Shown: piece by piece, positions 15,946 through 23,955 of the stretch
Layout: every line of letters begins with the position of its first letter
How positions within the stretch are numbered: position 1 is the first letter of the stretch
Assembly (NCBI GenBank): GCA_022614705.1
Contig: JAKEIB010000137.1
Span: forward strand, 1-55,003
Direction of reading: 5' to 3'
From: Planctomycetota bacterium
Lineage (GTDB): Bacteria > Planctomycetota > Planctomycetia > Pirellulales > Lacipirellulaceae
DNA length: 55,003 nucleotides
The notes under the pieces: model-generated
The model's input: only the letters and a program-made list of their open reading frames with translations
What the model was told of the DNA's origin: nothing
Database searches by the model: none
Position numbers and translations under genes: made by a program

Positions 15946-18154
15946 CGTATGTATTCGTCCGCAGCTCTTGCCACACGAGTTGCGGGAAAACCCAGGCGTC
16001 GCGGGCGTATCGCGAGGCGAGGCGGCGCGGCTCGGAACCGAGGCGGTGCAGCCATTCGAGCCCGGCGCGCTGCATCCAGGTCGGCGAACGCCGGCGATTA
16101 CCGGCCAGAAAGTCGATCGTCGCGCCGGCACAAAGCACGACCTTGGCTTGCAACTGGCAACGATGTCGATGCACCCACAGCTCTTGCTTGGGCGCGCCGA
16201 AGCCGACGACGAGAAGGTCAGGCTGGGCCGCGGCAATGTCGGCGACGATGCGGGCATTTTCGGCGTCGTCGTATTCGAATCCTATAGGCGGCGAATAAGT
16301 GCCGACCACTTTTACGTTGCGCGATTCGCTTTCGACCCGCGCGGCCGCCACTTCGGCCACTCCTGGCGCGGCGCCCAACAGGTACACATGCAGCCGTTTG
16401 TCGGCCGTCTGGAAAACTCGTGGCACGAGATCACTCCCAGCCACGCGTTCGGGCAGAGGTCGGCGCAGCATTCGCGAGGCCAGAACAATCGGGGCACCGT
16501 CGGCGAGCACGAGCGCCGCATCCGCATAGGCGGCTCGCAGATCGGCCCGGTTTTGAAACATTACGGCATGATCCACGTTCGGGGTCACTACGTAGCGGCA
16601 CGACTCGCCGCGAGACTCATGGCACCAGGTGAGAACGCGATCTACGCTTTCGCTTATCGTGACGCGTGCGATCTGCATGCCAAACAATTTAACAGGTGTG
16701 GCACGCCCTGAGTCTTCGAAGGGAGTGGCCTGTGGTATTGCACCACGCCCTTCGCCAGGCCTCAGGGCGTGCCACTCGCTCTCGGTACCGTCACTCCAGG
16801 AGGTCACGTCTTGCGACGGAGCGGCTTGTCGAACGTTCACTGTGATCGCCGCAAATGCGAACAGAAGCAAATGCTGCGACGGTAGCAAGGTAAGATCGTG
16901 GAATACGGCTGAGCACAAATAGTTGGCCAGCAGGGCGAGCATCAGCACGCCGAGTGCGCGCGACCAGCGAGGCAGATTCGCATTTTGGGCGAGTCGCCAC
17001 GCATTCTGCGCCCAAACGGCAAGCAGCGTGACATAAGCGGCAAGACCCACGAGGCCCGTTTCGGTAAGCACGCTGAGGATCGTGTTGTGATGATGCAGCG
17101 GGCGGATTGAATCGAGCTCGAAGTTCTGCGAGCGATCGGACAGGTATTCGAGTTTGCGATCGTAGAACCGACCGAAACCGACGCCCAGCAGTGGATGATC
17201 GCAGAACATCTTCCAGGATACGTACGCGAACGACTTGCGTTGGTTGACCGAGTGCGCGGCATCGGCGGCTGTGCCTTCGCGCTCGAGGCCGACGACATGC
17301 GACCACGAAATGGCCAACATGAGCAGGCCAAACAGGCCGGCCATGGTGATCGCCGGAAATCGCCAGCGGCGCGGAATTTCAATTGCAGCCACGACGAGGC
17401 CACTGACGGCCAGGCCGAGCCAGGTCGATCGGGTATACGTGAAGTAAATGCCGACGGCCATCAACGGCAGCGCGAAGAGCAGCGCGAGCTGCGACGAGCG
17501 ACGTCCCGCGAGCGAGAACAACGTCCATGTGCACAAGATGCACGCCGTGAGATATGTGCCGAGGCTGACGGAGTTGAGCTCCGGCCCGCGGGCACGGCCG
17601 AAGTGGATCCCGAGACTCGGGTCGGCGATGTATCGCGGAATCACGAGCGACCAACCGCCGGTGACTTCCAAAAGTGCCGTCGCGGCCAGGTAGACGCCGA
17701 AGGCGACGAAGGCGACGAGCAGCCACGTCGATTCCTGCCGCGTGAATTGTGCATTTCGAATTGCAACGAACAGTACGGCGGGAATCACGAAGCTCGTAAC
17801 GAGCCGGCCCCATTTCGAAGTGACGCCGTCGCTGAAATCCGGTTGCCCGCTGAGGAGCGCGCTCATGGCGAACACGAGCAGCATGCCGGCTAGTGCCCAG
17901 TCACTCGCCGTGAACGGCCGCTTTGCCAGTTGGCCGCAGCGCCAGCGAATAGCGAACACGACCGCGAGGCCGAGAAGCAGGATGCGATCTAGAGTAAGCG
18001 GCAGCGGCCCGATCCGCGCGTTCCAGAATTGATGGCCCAGCGTGTAGCTGACGAAGAGCAACAGACCGCAGCCCACGGCGAGCGATCCGCGGCGAGCGTA
18101 GATCGCTCCCCAAACGACGGCGGCAAGGGCAATGGCGGCGAGGGCGACGGGCAT
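15938..18154 (-). CDS. Fusion of O-antigen ligase/polymerase and WecG/TagA/CpsF glycosyltransferase
   Basis: 738 residues from ATG 18154 (MPVALAAIALAAVVWGAIYA); the frame continues upstream only through repeat DNA. Residues 1-450 form about ten to twelve membrane helices with the Wzy_C/O-antigen-ligase signature, including YTRSTWLGLAVSGLVV, then PLLGVGFGRFYDRK and LHHHNTILSVLTETGLVGLA. Residues from about 490 form a complete WecG/TagA domain: KLFGMQIARVTISESVDRVL, VTPNVDHAVMFQNRADLRAA, LADGAPIVLASRM, GSDLVPRV and VGFGAPKQELWVHRH. The N-part would polymerise or ligate glycans in the membrane, and the C-part transfers an N-acetylhexosamine-type sugar to a lipid-linked acceptor on the cytoplasmic side. 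The linker (about residues 460-486) is encoded by an inverted repeat. Confidence 0.9.
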   Translation of the reverse strand: MPVALAAIALAAVVWGAIYARRGSLAVGCGLLLFVSYTLGHQFWNARIGPLPLTLDRILLLGLAVVFAIRWRCGQLAKRPFTASDWALAGMLLVFAMSALLSGQPDFSDGVTSKWGRLVTSFVIPAVLFVAIRNAQFTRQESTWLLVAFVAFGVYLAATALLEVTGGWSLVIPRYIADPSLGIHFGRARGPELNSVSLGTYLTACILCTWTLFSLAGRRSSQLALLFALPLMAVGIYFTYTRSTWLGLAVSGLVVAAIEIPRRWRFPAITMAGLFGLLMLAISWSHVVGLEREGTAADAAHSVNQRKSFAYVSWKMFCDHPLLGVGFGRFYDRKLEYLSDRSQNFELDSIRPLHHHNTILSVLTETGLVGLAAYVTLLAVWAQNAWRLAQNANLPRWSRALGVLMLALLANYLCSAVFHDLTLLPSQHLLLFAFAAITVNVRQAAPSQDVTSWSDGTESEWHALRPGEGRGAIPQATPFEDSGRATPVKLFGMQIARVTISESVDRVLTWCHESRGESCRYVVTPNVDHAVMFQNRADLRAAYADAALVLADGAPIVLASRMLRRPLPERVAGSDLVPRVFQTADKRLHVYLLGAAPGVAEVAAARVESESRNVKVVGTYSPPIGFEYDDAENARIVADIAAAQPDLLVVGFGAPKQELWVHRHRCQLQAKVVLCAGATIDFLAGNRRRSPTWMQRAGLEWLHRLGSEPRRLASRYARDAWVFPQLVWQELRTNTYGK
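16698..16775. repeat. Inverted repeat inside the fusion gene, GGCACGCCCTGAG family
   Basis: Outer arms 16698-16712 and 16761-16775 are perfect reverse complements over 15 bases. Inner arms (CGAAGGGxGTGG) extend the pairing. The whole element is in frame and encodes the linker between the ligase and WecG domains (EWHALRPGEGRG...EDSGRATP). Confidence 0.9.
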
Positions 18155-18193
18155 GAGTCGTATTGTCGCGATGCAGTTCGAAAAAGATGCTCG

Positions 18194-18264
18194 ATCACGA
18201 ATGGCGAATGCCGAATGTCGAATGTCGGAATCCATTCGTCATTCGTCATTCGGGAATTCGTCAA
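18194..18264. repeat. Inverted repeat, GAATGACGAATG family, copy 2
   Basis: GAATGxCG units (left) face CATTCGTCATTCGTCATTCG (right). It fills the whole gap between the stop of the Wzz-like gene at 18265 and the region upstream of the fusion gene. Confidence 0.8.
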
Positions 18265-19848
18265 TTACCCGCGTTCGACGCTGCGAATCGCTTGCTCGAG
18301 CGTCATGCCGGAGAACAAATTTACCTCAGAATTTGCCGTGTTTTTGGCGTGGCACGTCGATTTTCCGTTGCACGAAACGGTTGCGGCGGAACACTCGCGT
18401 GGTTTGCCGTTCGTAACAACCGAACGTTCGGCAGCGACTTCTGTTGCGACTGGCTTGACCGGTGCAACGCTGTCGGCCGGCACTGAGCCGGCGAACAGGA
18501 ACACGACGCCGACGCCGAGCAGCAGTCCCGCGAAGCCGCCGGCGGCGGTGATCGTCTTGCGGCTCGGCCCAACCGGCCGGACGCCCGCTTCGACGCCGTC
18601 GATTCGACTAATGACGCTCGCGCTGAGCGCCCCGGCCTGACGGGCGCGGGCATCGGCCAAATTCTTTTGCGCCGCTTCCACGAGACGCGAATGATTCTCG
18701 ACGGACGAAACCAGGTTGGCGTACTCGGCCCGTGCCTCCGCCAAACGCGAGATCCGCTCGCGCGACGCATTCCATTTTTCCGCCAGCGCCTTTTCGCGAT
18801 CGACGCCGAGCTCGACGTCGACCTCCAGGCCGCGAATGGCGACCGTGATTTCATCGTGCAGCTGGACGCGGATCAATTCCTCGACCTCTCGCGCCGCCAC
18901 GACGAACGGATGCTGCTCGGAGCGGCTGCCGAGCAGGCTGGCGGTGCGAATCTGCGCGGCGACGAGCGCCTCTTTCAACTGATTCACGGCCGGTTGAGAC
19001 TTCAGCAGGCTGTTCGGCGTGGCCAGAAGTTTTTTCGAATCGTTCTCCGCCGCGGAAAGCAGCTTCAGCAGCCGGACGTTTTCGCGATGCGTTGCCTCAT
19101 TGGCGCGGCGTTCGGTCTCGATCGTTTGCAATTCCTGAGCGATGCCGCCCTGCGTTCCGACCTGAGCGTTAAGGTTCCGCAGCTCGTTGAGGTCGGCGCC
19201 GATTTTCGCTTCGAATGTAGAGAGTTGCTTGGTCTCCGAGTCCAGGTCGCCGTTGGCCATGGCGACAGTGCGCGCCAGCTCGGCAATCATGCTCTGGGCT
19301 CGCTGGTCGCGGAGCTGCTGCATGCGGTGTTCGAGTTGTCCGCAAAGGGCTGCGACGAGCGCGCTGGCCCGATCGCGGTTCGTGTCGCGGACCGAGAGAT
19401 AAAACACTTCGGTCTTGCCGAACTCAGCCCCGCCGGGCGGCCGCATGTCGACGCAATCGCGGAAGTCTTCGATGTCGAACGGTGTCGGCCACTGTTCGGG
19501 CCTGCGGTACTTTCGCGGTGGGCCAACCTCACGCAGTGTGGCTGAGACCACGCTCTGGCTCTTGGTAAGTTCGAGGATCGTCTCTTGGAGCGTCTTCATT
19601 TCCGAGAGGTCGGAAAACTTTCCCAGCCGCTCCTCGGAAACGCTGGCCGCTTCGGGACGAATGATGAGTGCCTGGGTCGCATTCCAGTCGCGCGGTGCAA
19701 CGAGCGAATAACCGGCGGCCACGACGGCAAGCACGACGGCGGGGATCGCCCACCAACGGACGTGTGTGCCGAGTGTGCGGATTAGATCGATTGGATTCCA
19801 AGCGATGTCGCTGGACGAATTCAATCTCGCGTCGGAGTGCGGGTTCAT
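18265..19848 (-). CDS. Wzz/GumC-like polysaccharide chain-length determinant
   Basis: 527 residues. A first membrane helix (WWAIPAVVLAVVAAGYSLVA, residues about 32-51) leads into a periplasmic Wzz domain (DWNATQALIIRPEAASVSEE). A long coiled-coil region follows (residues about 180-400, with segments like ELEHRMQ and KALAEKWNASRERI), then a second membrane helix (AAGGFAGLLLGVGVVFLFAG, about 440). These features define polysaccharide co-polymerases that set glycan chain length and gate export. There is no fused tyrosine kinase; the short tail ends EQAIRSVERG. It lies upstream of the ligase-WecG fusion on the same strand, as expected for a polymerase/co-polymerase pair. Confidence 0.88.
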   Translation of the reverse strand: MNPHSDARLNSSSDIAWNPIDLIRTLGTHVRWWAIPAVVLAVVAAGYSLVAPRDWNATQALIIRPEAASVSEERLGKFSDLSEMKTLQETILELTKSQSVVSATLREVGPPRKYRRPEQWPTPFDIEDFRDCVDMRPPGGAEFGKTEVFYLSVRDTNRDRASALVAALCGQLEHRMQQLRDQRAQSMIAELARTVAMANGDLDSETKQLSTFEAKIGADLNELRNLNAQVGTQGGIAQELQTIETERRANEATHRENVRLLKLLSAAENDSKKLLATPNSLLKSQPAVNQLKEALVAAQIRTASLLGSRSEQHPFVVAAREVEELIRVQLHDEITVAIRGLEVDVELGVDREKALAEKWNASRERISRLAEARAEYANLVSSVENHSRLVEAAQKNLADARARQAGALSASVISRIDGVEAGVRPVGPSRKTITAAGGFAGLLLGVGVVFLFAGSVPADSVAPVKPVATEVAAERSVVTNGKPRECSAATVSCNGKSTCHAKNTANSEVNLFSGMTLEQAIRSVERG

Positions 19849-20281
19849 AGAGATCGATCCGGGATGAGATGCTGGTCGGCGGAACGTGGCGTTGTGCCGT
19901 GGACGGCGACAGGGGCAAAGAGTGTGCCCGGCCCTGGCCGACCTCGGAGGGCTCCAATGCGGCCCCGTTCACGGGGCCGAAAACTGGCCTGTTTCTCGCA
20001 GTTTTCCGTGGTTTAAGACACTCGCGGCGTCTCGGCTCGCTGGCCATTTTCGTGTTTCGCAGGTGCAACGCGTTGCGAAGAAGCCACGCAACGCACGCGC
20101 GGCACACTCGGCACAATCGCAACCTGCAACCGCAACGATCTGAACGCGGCTTGCAATGTTCGACGGCTACGGCAGAGTTTTGGTGCAACGGCCGGCGGCG
20201 GCGCTGCGCGCGGAGACAGGCACCCGGTTTGCAAGTGTTCGAAGCCGCGAATTAATCATTCACCCAGCCCACAATCGAATC
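19849..20281. other. Divergent intergenic region of the polysaccharide cluster
   Basis: Separates the Wzz-like gene (minus) from the FemAB-like gene (plus) and should hold the promoters of both arms. It contains two consecutive hairpins: a perfect 7-bp stem GGCCCCG/CGGGGCC at 19961-19978 with a TTCA loop, and AAAACTG/CAGTTTT at 19981-20006. No clear -35/-10 pair could be assigned. Coding frames that cross it (for example from 20156) look like spurious extensions. Confidence 0.5.
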
Positions 20282-21445
20282 ATGACGGTTCAAGTAGTTA
20301 CGACATTCGATGAGCTGCGCGCATTGGAAGCCGGTTGGAACGGGCTCAGCGGCGACTCGCCGTTTCGCTCCTGGGACTGGCTAGCGACATGGTGGAATCA
20401 CTACGGCGAGACAGACCGTCGGCAACGCGATTATTGCGGCAAAGCGTCGCCCGATCGGCAGCTTCACGTGCTGGCCGTGTATGGCGAGGGAAGCAATGGG
20501 AACGGCAACCAGCAATCGCTCATCGGCGTCGCGCCGTGGTTTCTCGATCGCACGATCGTGAAAGGCAACGTGCTGCGCTGGCTGGGCTGCGGCGAAGTTT
20601 GCACCGATCACCTATCGCTCGTTTGCAAACCGGAAGATCGCGAGCGAGTGGCCACGGAAGTGGCCGAGGCGCTTACTGTTCAATGCGACGATTGGGACCG
20701 ACTCGATTTGAGCGCGGTTGACGCCGACGACTATGCGGCGTTGGCGCTGGCAGCGCACCTCGAAGAACGCGAATGCCTTGTTTCGCGACAAGCGGCCGAT
20801 TCGTGCTGGGTGCTCGATTTGCCGGCAAGTTGGGACGAATACCTGGCAGCAATCTCGAAGTCGCACCGCAAGAAGTTGCGACAACTCGAACGACGCGTGC
20901 TCGAATCCGGCCGAGTGCAATGGAACACTGTGACAAACGCCGTGGAATTTGAGGCCGCCTGGCCGCTGCTTGTCGACTTACATCAGCGGCGGCGACGCAG
21001 CCTCGGCGAGCCGGGCTGCTTTGCGTCGCGTTCGTTCCACGACTTTCATCAGGAAGTCGCGCGACGGATGCTCGAACGCGGTCAGCTTCGCATGTCGTGG
21101 CTTGCGCTCGACGGCATGCCCGCGGCGGCCGAATACCAATTCGCGGATCGTGGGGCCACGTATGCATACCAAGGCGGCGTCGATCCGGAACGGTTGGAGG
21201 AAGAGCCGGGCCGGTTGTCGACGATCATTTGTCTGCGCCGCGCAATCGAGGAAGGGCACCGGCGTTTCGACTTCCTGCGCGGCGACGAGCCGTACAAGGC
21301 ACATTGGCGAGCCCAACAGCAGACGACGTACGACTATCGGGTGGTTCCGAACCGTCGGCTGGCGCGGCTGCGTGGCCGCGTGCTGACATTTACTGGAACG
21401 GTTAGTGATTGGATCCGGACAGGCGTACAGCAATTCTCCGAGTAG
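20282..21445 (+). CDS. FemAB-like / CelD-type GNAT acyltransferase
   Basis: 387 residues from ATG 20282 (MTVQVVTTFDELRALEAGWN); codons upstream of it lack coding character. This is the double-GNAT 'Acetyltransf_6' family found in polysaccharide clusters. The N-half has the SPFRSWDWLATWWNHYG motif and the lysine/arginine-rich SKSHRKKLRQLERRV starts the second GNAT half. The C-half has AAEYQFADRGATYAYQGGVD, then RRFDFLRGDEPYKAHWR. Members modify sugars or peptidoglycan precursors by amide formation. Cytoplasmic. First gene of the plus-strand run of polysaccharide genes. Confidence 0.88.
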   Translation: MTVQVVTTFDELRALEAGWNGLSGDSPFRSWDWLATWWNHYGETDRRQRDYCGKASPDRQLHVLAVYGEGSNGNGNQQSLIGVAPWFLDRTIVKGNVLRWLGCGEVCTDHLSLVCKPEDRERVATEVAEALTVQCDDWDRLDLSAVDADDYAALALAAHLEERECLVSRQAADSCWVLDLPASWDEYLAAISKSHRKKLRQLERRVLESGRVQWNTVTNAVEFEAAWPLLVDLHQRRRRSLGEPGCFASRSFHDFHQEVARRMLERGQLRMSWLALDGMPAAAEYQFADRGATYAYQGGVDPERLEEEPGRLSTIICLRRAIEEGHRRFDFLRGDEPYKAHWRAQQQTTYDYRVVPNRRLARLRGRVLTFTGTVSDWIRTGVQQFSE

Positions 21446-21461
21446 CAAAGACGACTCTATG

Positions 21462-21524
21462 GTAGCTGGATTCGCAAGAATTCAGCTTGCTGGAATGAAT
21501 CTGAACTCTTGCGAGTTCAGCTAC
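21462..21524. repeat. 63-bp nested palindrome, GTAGCTGG family, diverged copy 3
   Basis: Starts GTAGCTGGATTCGCAAGAAT and ends with its near complement (GAGTTCAGCTAC). Each arm has an internal GCAA-looped hairpin. It ends 11 bases before the deacetylase ATG, so it lies in that gene's leader. Confidence 0.8.
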
Positions 21525-21535
21525 ACTTGGCTGCC

Positions 21536-22405
21536 ATGAATCACTGGAAGCAACTCGCGATGAGCGGTTATTACTGGGGAACGCTGCCGGCGCGGCGGCG
21601 CGCGGCCAAGCGTCGCGCCGCGCGCGGAGGCGAGCCGGTGCAGATTCTGTTCTATCACCGGGTCGCGGACGAGCATCCGAACGACTGGACGATGTTGACA
21701 CAGGCGTTCGCGGCTCAAATCGATTGGTTGCGGGCGCGGTTCGACATAGTGAGCCTGGCCGAAGCGCAGGCGCGGATTGCCGCGGGTTGCAATCGTCGGC
21801 CGACGGCGTGCATCACGTTCGACGACGGCTACGCCGACAACATGCGCTTCGCGGTGCCGCTGCTTTTGAAGCACGACATTCCGTTCACTTACTTCGTTGC
21901 GACCGACCATGTTTTCGGTGGACGGCCGTTTCCGCATGACGTGGCGGCCGGCCAGCCGCTAACGCCCAATTCGCTGAGTGAGTTGCGCGAGCTGGCGGCG
22001 GCCGGCGTTGAGATCGGCGGCCACACGCGCAGCCACGCCGACGCGGGCAAGCTGTCGTCGAAACAGTTGGTCGATGAAATTGCCGGCTGCAAGCGCGAGC
22101 TGGAAAGTGCACTTGACTGCGACGTGCGATACTTCGCGTTTCCCTACGGCTTGCATCAGAACCTTTCCGTGGCCGCGTTTCGCGCGGCCCTCGACGCCGG
22201 TTACGAGGGCGTTTGCTCAGCGTACGGCGGCTACAATTTTCCCGGCGACGATCCGTTTCACCTGCGGCGCATCCACGCCGATCCCGAATTGATCCGGCTC
22301 AAGAACTGGCTCACGGTCGATCCGCGCAAGGAGCGAAACCAGCGCGATTTCGAGTCGGGTAGCTATCGGATGGAAGGCACTCGCACACCTGCGGTCTGTT
22401 CATGA
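21536..22405 (+). CDS. Polysaccharide deacetylase (NodB homology domain)
   Basis: 289 residues from ATG 21536. Metal-dependent removal of N-acetyl or O-acetyl groups from glycans. The NodB motifs are complete: ACITFDDGYADN (catalytic and metal Asp pair) near residue 90, GGHTRSHAD (the two metal His) near residue 160, and YFAFPYGLHQN near residue 200. It is preceded by QILFYHRVADEHPND, the typical beginning of this subgroup. There is no obvious signal peptide, only a basic N-terminus, so action on a cytoplasmic or membrane-bound lipid-linked glycan is possible. The TTG upstream at 21509 lies in repeat DNA and is not the start. The stop overlaps the flippase start (ATGA). Confidence 0.93.
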   Translation: MNHWKQLAMSGYYWGTLPARRRAAKRRAARGGEPVQILFYHRVADEHPNDWTMLTQAFAAQIDWLRARFDIVSLAEAQARIAAGCNRRPTACITFDDGYADNMRFAVPLLLKHDIPFTYFVATDHVFGGRPFPHDVAAGQPLTPNSLSELRELAAAGVEIGGHTRSHADAGKLSSKQLVDEIAGCKRELESALDCDVRYFAFPYGLHQNLSVAAFRAALDAGYEGVCSAYGGYNFPGDDPFHLRRIHADPELIRLKNWLTVDPRKERNQRDFESGSYRMEGTRTPAVCS

Positions 22406-23955
22406 ATCAGTCCACCGAAGCACCGACACCGCGGGTTTCGCGTCTGCGGCCCGATACGCTGGCCGCGAGTGTGGCTGTGTTGCTTGTGGCGAATCTCGTG
22501 CAGCGCAGCGTGGGCTTTGGCCGCGGGGTGCTGTTCTGCCGGTGGTTGTCGCCGAATGAGCTCGGCACTTGGGACATGGCCTACAGTTTTCTGCTGCTGG
22601 CCGCGCCGGTCGTAGTGCTCGGTCTGCCCGGCTGCTTTGGCCGGTATTTGGAACGCTTTCGGCAGCGCGGGCAGCTTCGCACGTTTCTGCGTCGCGCTTC
22701 GATTTGGACGGCATCGTTGACCGTCGCCGCGGTCGCGCTGCTGGTCGTCGCGGCGCCGCAGTTTTCCGATTTGATCTTTGGGCAACCCGACCGCCCGACG
22801 ATGGTTCTGATACTGGCGGCCAGCCTAGCGTCCGTGATCTTTCACCACTTTCTCGAATCGCTTTTCGCCGCGCTGCGCAAGTTTACCATCGTTTCGACGA
22901 TGCACTTTTTCCAAAGCATGGCATTTGCGGCACTGTCGTTGTGCTTACTCTGGTGGTGGCAATTCAGCGCCGAGAGCGTGGTTGTCGGCTACGGCGGCGC
23001 GTGCCTGATATCGGCGGTGGGCACGTTGGTGTGGAAGGGCAGGGCGTTGGCTGAGGAGGTTGTACCCGACGAGGGTATCGCGCATCGCGAGTTCTGGCCG
23101 CCTTTGGTGCGATTTGCCGTGTGGGTGTGGATTGCCAACCTACTGATCCACCTGTTTGCAGTGGTCGATCGTTACATGCTGGTACATTGGAGCGGCCTCG
23201 AGAACGTCGAAGCGCTTGCGCTCGTGGGGCAATATCACGCTAGCCGCATTGTGCCGCTTTTGTTTCTCTCGGTGGCCGATCTGCTGGCCAGTGTGGTGAT
23301 GCCGTACTTGAGCCACGATTGGGAAACCGGCGCGCGGCAACGTGTGTCGGACCGCTTGAATCTTATTTTGAAGTTCGCTTCGCTGGTGATGTTCGCCGGC
23401 GGCGTAGTTGTGTTGTGTGTGTCGCCGCTGTTGTTTCGCATCGCTTTCGCCGGCCGCTATGACGAGGGTCTCGCGGTGATGCCGTGGCCGATGACGTACT
23501 GCGTTTGGTACGGCCTGTTGCTCGTCGCCCAGAACTACCTGTGGTGCGTTGAGCGGGCGAAGCTAGCGACCGTGCCGCTGGTGGCGGGATTGGCGGCGAA
23601 CATCGCGATCAACGTGGCGCTCATTCCGACGTGGGGACTGCTGGGGGCCGTGGTTTCCACGACGGTCGCGACCGGACTGGCGCTCGCGATTCTGTATGCG
23701 ATCAATCGTCGCGCGGGAATGCAGATTCAACAGGGGCTCGTTTGGTTGTCTCTCGCGCCGGTCGCGATGTGTGGCGGAGCGTGGTGCGGCGCGGCGGTTC
23801 TGGTCGTGCTCGCCGCAATCTTACCGTTCTCGAAAACTCTTATTACTCCACAAGAGCGCGAAGTGATCGCCGAGTTTGGTCGGGCGTTTTTGGCCCGGTT
23901 GGCGGCGTATCGCGCGCCGCGAGTGGAGCAAGCGGAAGCAGGTCATGCGATATAG
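22402..23955 (+). CDS. Polysaccharide flippase (Wzx/MATE-like)
   Basis: 517 residues with twelve or more hydrophobic segments, e.g. LAASVAVLLVANLVQRSVGF at the N-terminus and WIANLLIHLFAVVDRYMLVH near the middle. A late segment, LVAGLAANIAINVALIP, is characteristic of polysaccharide exporters of the MVF/MATE superfamily. It is expected to move undecaprenyl-linked repeat units across the inner membrane. Its ATG at 22402 overlaps the stop of the deacetylase gene, and its own stop is overlapped by the next gene, so all three are translationally coupled. Confidence 0.9.
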   Translation: MNQSTEAPTPRVSRLRPDTLAASVAVLLVANLVQRSVGFGRGVLFCRWLSPNELGTWDMAYSFLLLAAPVVVLGLPGCFGRYLERFRQRGQLRTFLRRASIWTASLTVAAVALLVVAAPQFSDLIFGQPDRPTMVLILAASLASVIFHHFLESLFAALRKFTIVSTMHFFQSMAFAALSLCLLWWWQFSAESVVVGYGGACLISAVGTLVWKGRALAEEVVPDEGIAHREFWPPLVRFAVWVWIANLLIHLFAVVDRYMLVHWSGLENVEALALVGQYHASRIVPLLFLSVADLLASVVMPYLSHDWETGARQRVSDRLNLILKFASLVMFAGGVVVLCVSPLLFRIAFAGRYDEGLAVMPWPMTYCVWYGLLLVAQNYLWCVERAKLATVPLVAGLAANIAINVALIPTWGLLGAVVSTTVATGLALAILYAINRRAGMQIQQGLVWLSLAPVAMCGGAWCGAAVLVVLAAILPFSKTLITPQEREVIAEFGRAFLARLAAYRAPRVEQAEAGHAI

